A stretch of 8,210 bases of DNA, from NCBI GenBank assembly GCA_946613955.1, contig CAMOGC010000072.1:1-8210 (forward strand), in the 5' to 3' direction. The notes under the pieces were generated by a model. The model had not been told where the DNA came from. It made no database searches and saw nothing but the letters and a program-made list of their open reading frames with translations. This DNA comes from an uncultured Clostridia bacterium (GTDB lineage: Bacteria > Bacillota_A > Clostridia > Christensenellales > Aristaeellaceae). Positions 1-8,140 of the stretch are shown piece after piece. Position 1 is the first letter of the stretch; the number at the start of each line of letters is the position of its first letter. The position numbers and the translations under genes are program-made.

Positions 1-27
1 GCCGGTCTGCTCTCCGCGGCCTGGATT

Positions 28-1617
28 TTACTGCTTCGTCCGCTCCAGGTATTCCTCATAGGTGCAGAGGTAGTCGGAAATCGTGCCGTCGTTGTGAATC
101 TCCAGAATCCGATCCGCGACGGTGGAGATGAACTGGTGATCCTGGCTGGTAAAGATAACGTTCCCGGGGAAATTGATCAGCCCGTTGTTGACCGCCGTGA
201 TGGATTCCAGATCCAGATGGTTGGTGGGCTGATCGAGCATCAGGAAGTTGGCGCCGCTGAGCATCATCCGGCTCAGCATGCAGCGCACCCGCTCGCCGCC
301 GCTCAGGACGCTGACGGGCTTGTAGACATCGTCTCCGCTGAAGAGCATCCGTCCCAGGAAGCCCCGCATATAGGTTTCCAGCTGCTCGGGAGAGTACTGG
401 GCGAACCACTGCATCATCGTCAGGTCGCACCCGTCGAAATAGGGGCTGTTATCCTTGGGGAAATAGCTGGTGGAAATGGTCACGCCCCATTTCACCGTCC
501 CGCTGTCGGGCTGGATTTCCTCCGCCAGAATCCGGAACAGGGCCGTCGCCGCCTGCTCGTTCCCCACCAGGGCAATCTTCTGCCCCCGGGTCACCAGGAA
601 GCTGACATCCTTGAGCAGCGTCACCCCGTCCTGGGTATAGTTAAGTCCCGAAACCTGCAGGATATCCTTCCCCGCCTCCCGGTCCGGCGTAAAGGCCACG
701 TAGGGATAGCGCCGGCTGGAAGCGGGCATCTGCTCGATGGTCAGCTGGTCCAGGAGCTTGCGGCGGCTGGTGGCCTGCTTGGCCTTGCTCTTGTTGCTGG
801 AGAAGCGCTGGATGAAGGCCTGCAGCTCCCGGATCTTGTCTTCCCGGCGTTTCTTCTGGTCGTTCATCAGGCTCTGCATGATCTTGCTGGACTCGTACCA
901 GAAGTCATAGTTGCCCACATAGAGCTTGACCTGGTTATAGTCGATATCCACGATATGGGTGCAGATATTGTTCAGGAACCACCGGTCATGGCTGACGACG
1001 ATCAGCGTCCCGGGGAAATCCATCAGGAAATCCTCCAGCCAGGCGACGGACCGGTTGTCCAGGTTGTTGGTGGGCTCGTCGAGCAGCAGGATGTCCGGAT
1101 GGCCGAACAGGGCCTGGGCCAGCAGCACCTTGAACTTGTCCCCGGCCTGCAGGTCGCCCATCAGGGTCATGTGGTTTTCCGCCGGGATGCCCAGCCCGGT
1201 CAGCAGGGTGGCGGCGTCGCTTTCCGCGTTCCACCCGTCCATCTCGGCGAACTCGCCCTCCAGCTCCGCGGCCTTCTCCCCGTCCGCCTCGCTGAAATCC
1301 GGCTTGGCATAGAGGGCGTCCTTCTCCTTCATGATGTCATAAAGGCGCTGGTTCCCCATGATGACCGTATCCAGAACGGGATAGGCGTCATACATGAACT
1401 GATCCTGCTTCAGGGTGCTCAGCCGCTGGTTCGGCGGAATGGTGACCGTTCCGGTCGTGGGTTCCAGCTCGCCGCTGAGGATCTTCAGAAAGGTGGATTT
1501 TCCGGCGCCGTTGGCCCCGATAATGCCGTAGCAGTTTCCCGGCAGGAACTTCAGATCCGCCCCGGAAAACAGCTTCTGGCCGCCGAAGGTCAGGGATACG
1601 TTGCTGACTGTGATCAT
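28..1617 (-). CDS. ybiT: ABC-F family ATPase, YbiT/YkpA type, with a degenerate second ATP site
   Basis: This 529-residue protein has two ABC ATPase domains and no membrane segment, as expected for ABC-F proteins, which act on the ribosome as translation factors or antibiotic-protection factors. NBD1 has an intact Walker A (GANGAGKST, 34-42), Walker B (LLLDEPTN, with D180 and E181) and H-switch H210. A charged linker covers about residues 240-310. NBD2 keeps the signature LSGGE (438-442). Several motifs are unusual. The NBD1 signature reads LQAGD (156-160). Walker A2 reads GNEQAATA (352-359), one residue short and without lysine. Walker B2 reads LDQPTN, with Q463 replacing the catalytic Glu. 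H-switch 2 reads SQD, with Q492. The ATG start at 1617 has GAGGAG at 1624-1629, seven bases upstream. The gene begins 12 bases after the dipeptidase stop and appears to be last in the unit within this window. Length and the PYVAFTP and YFPKDNS stretches fit YbiT/YkpA rather than Uup or EttA. Its cellular role is not known from the sequence. Confidence 0.93.
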   Translation of the reverse strand: MITVSNVSLTFGGQKLFSGADLKFLPGNCYGIIGANGAGKSTFLKILSGELEPTTGTVTIPPNQRLSTLKQDQFMYDAYPVLDTVIMGNQRLYDIMKEKDALYAKPDFSEADGEKAAELEGEFAEMDGWNAESDAATLLTGLGIPAENHMTLMGDLQAGDKFKVLLAQALFGHPDILLLDEPTNNLDNRSVAWLEDFLMDFPGTLIVVSHDRWFLNNICTHIVDIDYNQVKLYVGNYDFWYESSKIMQSLMNDQKKRREDKIRELQAFIQRFSSNKSKAKQATSRRKLLDQLTIEQMPASSRRYPYVAFTPDREAGKDILQVSGLNYTQDGVTLLKDVSFLVTRGQKIALVGNEQAATALFRILAEEIQPDSGTVKWGVTISTSYFPKDNSPYFDGCDLTMMQWFAQYSPEQLETYMRGFLGRMLFSGDDVYKPVSVLSGGERVRCMLSRMMLSGANFLMLDQPTNHLDLESITAVNNGLINFPGNVIFTSQDHQFISTVADRILEIHNDGTISDYLCTYEEYLERTKQ

Positions 1618-1629
1618 AATGAACTCCTC

Positions 1630-3009
1630 TTATTCCGCCGCCAGCCGGATCATGGCGTTGGCGTATATTCTCATGCTCTTCATCAGGCTGTCGATGGATT
1701 CGTATTCGTTGGCCAGATGGGCCAGCTCCTCCTCGTCCGGGAAGAGGGCGCCGAAGGCCACCCCCTGCCTGAGCACCTTGGCATAGGTGCCGCCGCCGGT
1801 GGACAGGGCCTCCCCCTTCAGCCCGGATTCCTCCTCGTAGGCGGCCAGCAGCTCCGTAACCAGCTCGCTGTCCGCCGGCACATGATGCGGGGCCTTCCGG
1901 GTCACGATTTCCATCCGGATGCCGGGCAGATGCGCCCCGGCTTCCCGGATCAGCCTGTCCTGATCCGCCCCGACGGGGCAGCGGAAGTCCATCGTCGCGT
2001 ACCATTCCCCGTTTTCCAGCCGCAGAATGCCCACATTATTCGTCAGGGGCCCGGATACCGCGTCTTCGCAGGCGCATCCCAGGCTCTTCCCGTCATGCTC
2101 CATGCCCACGGCGTCCGCCAGCGTGGCGATGCCGCCCCCGGCGCCCAGATGTTTCAGCAGCTTCAGCATCATGCCGATGGCGCTGCGGCGGCCCTCCGGA
2201 TAGGCGCTGTGCCCGGAGATGCCCGTCGCCGTCACCCATACGCCCCGGTCGCAGACCTCCGCCCGGAAGTCCAGCCCCGTCTCCCCGGCGTAGGCCGCCA
2301 CCCGGTCGGCCAGCTCCTGCCCGCCTTCCAGCAGCGCCCTGCTTTCCCCGGCGATGACGTTGGGCCGCTCCCCGGTTTTCATCTCCAGCACCCGCAGGCC
2401 TTCTTTCTCCTCCGGGAAGCGCAGCGCGAAATGAATCATGCCCTTTTCCGTATTGATCAGGGGGAAGGAGGCGTCCGGGCTGAAGCCCACCTCCGGCATC
2501 TCCGCGTGGGCGGCGTACCATTCCACGCAGCCCCAGTCGCATTCCTCGTCGCATCCGAGAATCAGCCGGATGCTCTTCTTCAGGGGAATCCCGGCCTCCC
2601 GAATGGCTCGCATGGCGAAGAGCGCCGCCAGGGACGGCCCCTTGTCGTCATTGGTTCCCCGGCCGTAAATCTTCCCGTCCTCGATTTCCGCGCCGAAGGG
2701 GGGCTTTTTCCATCCGTCCCCCACCGGCACCACATCCAGATGCCCCAGCACGCCCAGCATGTCCTTCGCCTCGCACGGCCGGCCGCACTCCAGGGTCACA
2801 TCTCCGGCGTATCCGTCGAAATCCCGGACGGCGAAGCCCATTTTCTTCGCGTCCGCCAGGGCCCGGTCCAGCGCCCGGCGCACTTCCTTCCCGAAGGGCG
2901 CCTTCTCCGCGGCTTCCCCTCTGACGGAGGGGATCCGGACCCATTCCTGCAGCGTCCGGATAAACTCTTCCCGATAGCTGTCGATCAGATCATAAACTTT
3001 CTTTTCCAT
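1630..3009 (-). CDS. M20 family metallodipeptidase (Sapep/PepV-like)
   Basis: This 459-residue protein has the layout of cytoplasmic dinuclear metal (Zn or Mn) dipeptidases of the M20 Sapep/PepV group, which hydrolyse dipeptides and short peptides for amino-acid recycling. Expected metal ligands, placed by family knowledge, are all visible: H90 in GHLDVVPVGDGW, bridging D121 in GRGTNDDKGP, E156 next to the catalytic base E155 in CDEECDWG, D179 in SPDASFP, and H431 near the C-terminus. GISGHSAYPEGR (about 263-274) lies in the inserted lid/dimerisation region, and the late STGGGTYAK motif (403-411) is typical of this subgroup. Length matches the family. The ATG at 3009 has AAAGGA at 3016-3021, six bases upstream. 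It sits 40 bases after the 97-residue protein and 12 bases before the ABC-F gene. PepV and Sapep cannot be separated by eye, so no symbol is given. ArgE and DapE are less likely because of the length and the DEECDWG motif. Confidence 0.93.
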   Translation of the reverse strand: MEKKVYDLIDSYREEFIRTLQEWVRIPSVRGEAAEKAPFGKEVRRALDRALADAKKMGFAVRDFDGYAGDVTLECGRPCEAKDMLGVLGHLDVVPVGDGWKKPPFGAEIEDGKIYGRGTNDDKGPSLAALFAMRAIREAGIPLKKSIRLILGCDEECDWGCVEWYAAHAEMPEVGFSPDASFPLINTEKGMIHFALRFPEEKEGLRVLEMKTGERPNVIAGESRALLEGGQELADRVAAYAGETGLDFRAEVCDRGVWVTATGISGHSAYPEGRRSAIGMMLKLLKHLGAGGGIATLADAVGMEHDGKSLGCACEDAVSGPLTNNVGILRLENGEWYATMDFRCPVGADQDRLIREAGAHLPGIRMEIVTRKAPHHVPADSELVTELLAAYEEESGLKGEALSTGGGTYAKVLRQGVAFGALFPDEEELAHLANEYESIDSLMKSMRIYANAMIRLAAE

Positions 3010-3049
3010 CCCGTATCCTTTCCGGCCCTCCCACGGCCCTTATCCCGCG

Positions 3050-3343
3050 TCAGAACTCGTTGCGGTAATCCCTGCTTTTCTTCTTCGGCGCGTCCGGATC
3101 GATGAATTCGATCTCCAGACGCTGAAAGGGCACCTGCTCAAAAAACGCGTCCGGCAGGAAACGGGTCATGCCGAATTCCCGCCATTCCCGCTCATTTTTC
3201 TCCAGCCACACCGGCTCCGGAAGATCCAGCGCGCGGCAGGCCTCCAGCAGCGCCTCCCGGGGATTTTCCCTTTCGCAGGGAACCGTCGCCTGCCGATGGA
3301 TCCGATGGTTTTCGATGGTTTTTACCCACAGGCTTTCCGCCAA
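3050..3343 (-). CDS. Conserved-looking 97-residue protein of unknown function
   Basis: I do not recognise a named family. The protein is 97 residues, soluble and rich in charged residues, without a signal peptide or membrane segment. It opens with a strand-like stretch (SLWVKTIENHRI), followed by a helix-like segment around EALLEACRALDLPEP, a Trp-containing charged stretch (WLEKNEREWREFG), a second Phe-rich segment (TRFLPDAFFEQVPF) and a strand-like LEIEFIDP. It ends in a basic tail (KKKSRDYRNEF). The start is TTG at 3343, chosen because GAAAGGGG lies at 3353-3360, nine bases upstream, and no in-frame ATG is better placed. It begins 29 bases after uvrC and ends 40 bases before the dipeptidase start, so it is probably co-transcribed with both. 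Its coding reality rests on the ribosome binding site, the spacing and its protein-like composition. Function cannot be inferred. Confidence 0.8.
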   Translation of the reverse strand: MAESLWVKTIENHRIHRQATVPCERENPREALLEACRALDLPEPVWLEKNEREWREFGMTRFLPDAFFEQVPFQRLEIEFIDPDAPKKKSRDYRNEF

Positions 3344-3372
3344 GGTGATCGTCCCCTTTCGCCTGGATTATC

Positions 3373-5235
3373 TCATGAATCCGTCCTCGGCGCAAGCGCA
3401 TCTTTGACCGCCTCCGCCGCCGCCCGGTTCATCCCTTTGACTCCGGCGATTTCCTCCACCGGCGCCTCCCCGATGGCCTTCAGGCTGCCAAACCGCTTCA
3501 GCAGGGCCTTCCTTCGGGCCGGGCCGATGCCGGGAACCTCCTCCAGCTTTGAATGGAGGAAGGCCTTGCTCCGCAGCACCCGATGGTGAATAATGCCGAA
3601 GCGGTGGGCCTCATTCCGAACCCGCTGCACCAGCTGCAGCTCCGGCGTATGATGATCCAGCCGGATGGGTTCCTCCGCCTCCGGAAGCCAGATCTCCTCC
3701 TCCTTCTCCGCCAGGCCGAACATGGCCGGCGGTGTCAGGCCCAGCTCCCGGATCGCCTCCATGGCAAAGCGCAGCTGCTGGGGGCCGCCGTCGATGAGGA
3801 TCAGCTCCGGAAGATCGCTGAACTTTCCTTCGGGGACGCCCTCCTCCTTTTCCCGGAGCGCGTGGGCATACCGCCGGCCCAGCACCTCCTTCAGGGAGGC
3901 GAAATCGTTGGCCCCCTCCACCGTTTTGACGCGGAACCGCCGGTACTCCTTCTTCGCCGGCACCCCGTCGATGAAAACCACCATGGAGGCCACGCTCTGA
4001 ACCCCCTGCGTGTTGGAAATATCGTATCCCTCGATCCGCCGGGGATACACCTTCATGCCCAGGATCTTCCCCAGGTTCTCCGCCGCGCCGATGGTCCGTT
4101 CCTCCTGGATGGTACGCCTTGCGTTCCGCTTCTTCAGCGCGTCCTCCGCGTTTTTGACCGCCAGCAGCACCAGCTCGTGCTTTTCGCCCCTTCGCGGGGT
4201 CTTCAGGGAAACCGCGCTTCCCTTCTTCTCCCGCAGCCAGGCCTCTATCTGCTCCGCCATTCCCTCCGGCAGCGTCTGGCACAGCACGTTCCGGGGGATC
4301 AGCGCCGCTTCCTCATAATACTGGGTCAGGAATCCGGCGATCACCTCTCCCGGATCCTCTCCGCCCTCCCGGGTCAGCAGGAAATGATCTCCTCCGATCA
4401 TCCGCCCGCCCCGGACATAGAGCACCTGGATCATGGCGTCCAGCCCGTCCTGGGCCAGGGCGATGAGGTCCTGCTCGCTGCCGTCGGTCCGGAGGGCGAT
4501 CTGCCGCTCCATCAGCCCCTCCACATCCCGGATCTTGTCCCGGATCTGGGCCGCCCGCTCGTATCGCATGGCCGCGGCGGCCTCGCCCATCTCCTTCCGC
4601 AGCTGCTCCACCACCGGCGCGTAATTCCCTTCCAGAAAGTGGATAACCCCGTCCATCATGGCCCCGTACTCCGCTTCGCTGCATTTTCCAGCGCAGGGAG
4701 CCAGGCATTTATGGATGTCGTAATTGACGCAGGGCCGCTTCTCCGTTTTGGCCGGCAGGCTCTGGCGGCAGGTCCGCAGCGGGAAAACGCCCCGAACCGC
4801 CTCGATGACCTGTTTCACGGCACTGGCGCCGATATAGGGGCCGAAATACCGGGCGCCGTCCTTTTCCATCCGCCGGGTAATCTCCAGCCGGGGAAAGGGC
4901 TCCTTCAGGTTGACCTTCAGATAGGGATAATGCTTGTCGTCCTTGAGCAGGATGTTGTAATAGGGCTTGTGCCGCTTGATCAGGTTGCATTCAAGAATCA
5001 GCGCTTCCAGATTCGTCTCGCACAGAAGAATCTCGAAATCGTCGATATGGCTGATCATGGCCGCAACCTTGGGGGTATGGGCCGTATCCCGAAAATAGCT
5101 GCGAACCCGGTTTTTCAGGTTCACAGCCTTTCCGACGTAGATAATGGTGCCCTCCCGGTTCTTCATCAGATAGCATCCGGGAGAATCCGGCAGCATCCGG
5201 ATCTTTTCCTCCAGTTTTTCGCCCCAGTCGATCAC
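3373..5235 (-). CDS. uvrC: UvrABC excinuclease subunit C
   Basis: UvrC makes both incisions, 3' and 5' of a DNA lesion, in the UvrABC nucleotide excision repair complex. The 620 residues match the family length and domain order. The GIY-YIG nuclease domain spans about 16-95, with GCYLM, IIYVGKA, R43 and E77. A cysteine group follows (C156, C169, C177, C181, plus C185); its spacing matches the [4Fe-4S] ligands described for UvrC. The UVR motif that binds UvrB lies about 200-235. The RNase H-like nuclease that cuts on the 5' side carries candidate catalytic residues D405 (GYDISNTQG), D482 (LILIDGGPQQL) and H534 (NEAHRFGIIHHR). Tandem helix-hairpin-helix motifs run about 566-610 (VPGIGPARR, IAGVKGMN). 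The start is GTG at 5235, with GGAAGGGG at 5242-5249, six bases upstream; the later in-frame ATG (M14) would remove part of the conserved N-terminus. It follows the membrane protein gene by 26 bases. Confidence 0.98.
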   Translation of the reverse strand: MIDWGEKLEEKIRMLPDSPGCYLMKNREGTIIYVGKAVNLKNRVRSYFRDTAHTPKVAAMISHIDDFEILLCETNLEALILECNLIKRHKPYYNILLKDDKHYPYLKVNLKEPFPRLEITRRMEKDGARYFGPYIGASAVKQVIEAVRGVFPLRTCRQSLPAKTEKRPCVNYDIHKCLAPCAGKCSEAEYGAMMDGVIHFLEGNYAPVVEQLRKEMGEAAAAMRYERAAQIRDKIRDVEGLMERQIALRTDGSEQDLIALAQDGLDAMIQVLYVRGGRMIGGDHFLLTREGGEDPGEVIAGFLTQYYEEAALIPRNVLCQTLPEGMAEQIEAWLREKKGSAVSLKTPRRGEKHELVLLAVKNAEDALKKRNARRTIQEERTIGAAENLGKILGMKVYPRRIEGYDISNTQGVQSVASMVVFIDGVPAKKEYRRFRVKTVEGANDFASLKEVLGRRYAHALREKEEGVPEGKFSDLPELILIDGGPQQLRFAMEAIRELGLTPPAMFGLAEKEEEIWLPEAEEPIRLDHHTPELQLVQRVRNEAHRFGIIHHRVLRSKAFLHSKLEEVPGIGPARRKALLKRFGSLKAIGEAPVEEIAGVKGMNRAAAEAVKDALAPRTDS

Positions 5236-5261
5236 GCTTTACCCCTTCCGGCCTGACGCCT

Positions 5262-5747
5262 TTACCGTAGATCGTTGATGAACAGCTCCAGCTCCTGAAG
5301 GTTGTTCATGAGATTGGTCTGCTGTTCGCCGGTGTCCATTCCCGTGGTCAGAAAGCCCAGATAATTGTCGATCGCGGACTGAATCGTCGTCAGCCTTTCC
5401 TCGGGGATCAGCCGGCCGGCGGCCCCCTCCTGCCCGATGCTGAGGTCGTTGCAGACCCGGATGGCGTATATATTGCTGCGGATTCTGGCCAGGAGAGAGG
5501 CGGAATCGGCCCCCGCGTTCCGGCTCAGCGAAGTCGCCAGGCGAACCGCTTCGGCGATTTCCGTCTGCATCCGCTGGATCATCAGGGCCCTGGCGCCGCT
5601 TCGGCTTTCCAGCGCGGGCCTGGCGACGACCGCCAGGGTAATGACCGCTGCCAGCAAAACGAGAATCAGGATGTTCTTGATCCGGTTCCGCCGCATCTGG
5701 GGCCGGGAGACGGTGCTCTGGTTGACATCGGAATATCTGCGGTACAA
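5262..5747 (-). CDS. Uncharacterised single-pass membrane protein, first gene of the uvrC unit
   Basis: I do not recognise this family. From the chosen start it is 161 residues. A basic cytoplasmic segment (R3, R4, R15, R19, R20, R22, K24) is followed by one hydrophobic helix at about 25-42 (ILILVLLAAVITLAVV). The positive-inside rule predicts a C-terminal domain of about 118 residues outside the membrane. That domain looks mostly helical, with a conserved-looking GRLIPEERL segment. There is no lipobox or signal-peptidase site. The start is TTG at 5747, with AGGGGG at 5757-5762, nine bases upstream. A longer reading from 5864 is excluded because its start codon is the -35 box of the predicted promoter. 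An internal ATG (M18) lacks a ribosome binding site. The gene ends 26 bases before uvrC, so it is expected to share its transcript. No functional link to repair is visible. Confidence 0.78.
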   Translation of the reverse strand: MYRRYSDVNQSTVSRPQMRRNRIKNILILVLLAAVITLAVVARPALESRSGARALMIQRMQTEIAEAVRLATSLSRNAGADSASLLARIRSNIYAIRVCNDLSIGQEGAAGRLIPEERLTTIQSAIDNYLGFLTTGMDTGEQQTNLMNNLQELELFINDLR

Positions 5748-5756
5748 AGGCCTTCG

Positions 5757-5762
5757 CCCCCT
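5757..5762 (-). promoter_or_regulatory. Ribosome binding site supporting the TTG start of the membrane protein
   Basis: AGGGGG on the minus strand stands nine bases before TTG at 5747. It is the only reasonable Shine-Dalgarno sequence downstream of the predicted promoter and in range of an in-frame start upstream of the membrane helix. It favours a 161-residue product over a longer one. Confidence 0.5.
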
Positions 5763-5835
5763 GTTTCGATGTTTTTGCCCCTCGTTCCTGGCATCCGGCC
5801 AGAGGCCCGGGACATCTCGCCGCCTTTTCCCGAAT

Positions 5836-5864
5836 ATTTTACCATGGAAACGCTTTCCTGGCAA
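5836..5864 (-). promoter_or_regulatory. Predicted sigma-A promoter for the membrane protein-uvrC unit
   Basis: Reading the minus strand, a TTGCCA -35 box (5859-5864) is separated by exactly 17 bases from a TAAAAT -10 box (5836-5841). A TGG immediately before the -10 makes it an extended -10. Transcription would start near 5829, giving a leader of about 80 bases before the TTG start at 5747. It lies just downstream of the rpmJ terminator, as expected for a new transcription unit. No other promoter was seen in the short gaps further down, so it probably serves all five genes to base 28. Confidence 0.72.
5842..5861. promoter_or_regulatory. Inverted repeat in the promoter spacer, cre-like candidate operator
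   Basis: GGAAA (5846-5850) and TTTCC (5854-5858) form an inverted repeat around CGC, and flanking CCA (5842-5844) and TGG (5859-5861) extend it to eight-base arms with one unpaired T. The stretch 5845-5858 also resembles a catabolite-responsive element (consensus TGWNANCGNTNWCA) with two mismatches. A repressor bound between the -35 and -10 boxes would block the promoter. The symmetry is seen directly; regulator identity is inference, and chance is possible for so short a repeat. Confidence 0.35.
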
Positions 5865-5903
5865 ATTTCAGGGCGCCGCAGGTCAATTCCTTCCAAAGAC
5901 TGC

Positions 5904-5932
5904 AAAAATCCCGGGCCCTTGAGGCCCGGGAT
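5904..5932 (-). terminator. Intrinsic terminator after rpmJ
   Basis: A perfect 10-bp stem (arms 5908-5917 and 5923-5932; ATCCCGGGCC on each arm by symmetry) with a five-base loop is followed on the minus strand by a run of five T (5904-5908, overlapping the stem foot by one base). It begins 10 bases after the rpmJ stop codon. It marks the end of the spc operon transcript and separates it from the uvrC promoter downstream. Confidence 0.92.
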
Positions 5933-5942
5933 CCGATGGGGG

Positions 5943-6071
<129 letters not shown>

Positions 6072-6083
6072 CTACTCTGGGTT

Positions 6084-6111
6084 GCCGGACGCCCGCTTGC
6101 GCCGGGCCGGC
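6084..6111 (-). other. Possible hairpin in the leader of rpmJ
   Basis: In the 84-base gap between infA and rpmJ, GCCGG/CCGGC arms (6084-6088 and 6107-6111) and inner CCCG/CGGG arms (6092-6095 and 6103-6106) can pair around a seven-base loop, with a three-base bulge on one side. It ends about 12 bases before the rpmJ ribosome binding site. There is no T-run after it, so it is not a terminator. It could modulate rpmJ translation or mRNA stability, or be a chance fold in GC-rich DNA. Confidence 0.35.
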
Positions 6112-6140
6112 TTTCGGGGGAATGGGCTTCCGCTCCTCCC

Positions 6141-6362
6141 TCAGTTCTTGCTGCGCCAGGTAATCCGACCACGCGTCAGATCATAGGGCGAAAGCTCAAT
6201 CGTTACTTTGTCTCCGGGATAGATCCGGATGAAATTCATCCGCATTTTACCGGAGATATGCGCCAGGATCTGGTGGCCGTTTTGCAGCTCAACCTGGAAC
6301 ATGGCGTTAGGCAGGGCTTCGACTACCTTGCCTTCCATTTCGATTACGTCGCTCTTGGACAA
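6141..6362 (-). CDS. infA: Translation initiation factor IF-1
   Basis: IF-1 binds the A site of the 30S subunit during initiation. The 73 residues form a single S1/OB-fold domain with the hallmark segments [31 protein letters not shown] and [12 protein letters not shown]. The start is TTG at 6362. It gives the normal N-terminus (MSKSDVIEM) and length for the family and has a strong AAGGAGGG at 6371-6378, eight bases upstream. An in-frame ATG at 6401 would add 13 unrelated residues and overlap the KOW gene, so it is rejected. The gene starts four bases after the KOW stop, and its ribosome binding site lies inside the end of that gene, which suggests coupled translation. Confidence 0.97.
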   Translation of the reverse strand: MSKSDVIEMEGKVVEALPNAMFQVELQNGHQILAHISGKMRMNFIRIYPGDKVTIELSPYDLTRGRITWRSKN

Positions 6363-6366
6363 AAGA

Positions 6367-6665
6367 TCAGCCCTCCTTGCACAGCGAACGTTTCTCAGCA
6401 AATCCGTTCTGCTCCAGCGCCCTTCGCAGGTCGCTGTCCTGAAGGGGCCCGCCTTCCGGCCGCAGCTCGCTCAGAATCAGCATTACCGGATTCGCCCGTA
6501 AATGCCGGATTTTCTTTTTCTTCGGACGGCTCAGCCGATGGGTTTTCCCGTCGGCGATCAGCACATGCTGTTCCTCCGGCCTTTCCAGGATCAGGAAGTA
6601 CTTTCCCCTGTCCCGTCCCTGGATGCTCTGGACGACCCGTCCCGGTTCGAAGGAAAACGGTTCCT

Positions 6666-6669
<4 letters not shown>
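6367..6669 (-). CDS. KOW-domain RNA-binding protein (L14e/L6e-like)
   Basis: This 100-residue protein has an N-terminal KOW-type motif ([20 protein letters not shown], about 9-28), then a second small strand region ([23 protein letters not shown], about 35-57) with a run of four lysines, and a variable C-terminal tail. KOW motifs bind RNA in ribosomal proteins L24, L14e and L27e and in NusG. A protein of this type between map and infA is typical of Clostridia, where it is annotated only as KOW-domain or L14E-like; its binding site on RNA or ribosomes is not established. It starts at ATG 6669, overlapping the map stop by four bases (ATGA), with the purine-rich GGAGGGGAAGGA directly upstream. 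It ends four bases before infA. Confidence 0.9.
6371..6378 (-). promoter_or_regulatory. Ribosome binding site deciding the infA TTG start
   Basis: AAGGAGGG on the minus strand lies eight bases before TTG at 6362 and overlaps the last codons of the KOW-protein gene. It is close to a perfect anti-16S complement and settles the infA start against the upstream in-frame ATG at 6401. Confidence 0.85.

Positions 6670-8140
<1,471 letters not shown>

Noticed and set aside
1..27. Possible terminator after the ABC-F gene
   Set aside because: Only 27 bases are available and no stem with a T-run is present in them.
165..185. ABC-F degeneracy as a sequencing error or pseudogene
   Set aside because: The frame is open over the full family length, the changes are in-frame substitutions plus one residue deletion at separate places, and all map to one ATP site, which errors would not do.
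94..3105. 1003-residue open frame on the plus strand
   Set aside because: It lies antisense to three well-supported genes (ABC-F, dipeptidase and the end of the 97-residue gene); its length comes from GC-rich codon use on the other strand and its sequence is repetitive in His/Gln/Leu/Arg without any domain.
3553..5256. 567-residue open frame on the plus strand
   Set aside because: It is antisense to uvrC over its whole length and lacks recognisable motifs.
5666..5815. 49-residue upstream reading frame (ATG 5815) overlapping the membrane protein start
   Set aside because: It has a possible ribosome binding site but a low-complexity Gly/Arg/Ser/Thr composition and overlaps the better-supported gene out of frame; a leader peptide role is possible but unsupported.
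5748..5864. Longer form of the membrane protein starting at 5864
   Set aside because: The proposed start codon is the -35 box of the predicted promoter, upstream of the transcription start.
5881..5886. TTGACC as an alternative -35 box
   Set aside because: No acceptable -10 lies 16-18 bases downstream; the TTGCCA/TAAAAT pair is clearly better.
6363..6401. ATG start for infA at 6401
   Set aside because: It adds 13 residues foreign to IF-1 and overlaps the KOW gene; the TTG at 6362 has the correct N-terminus and a strong ribosome binding site.
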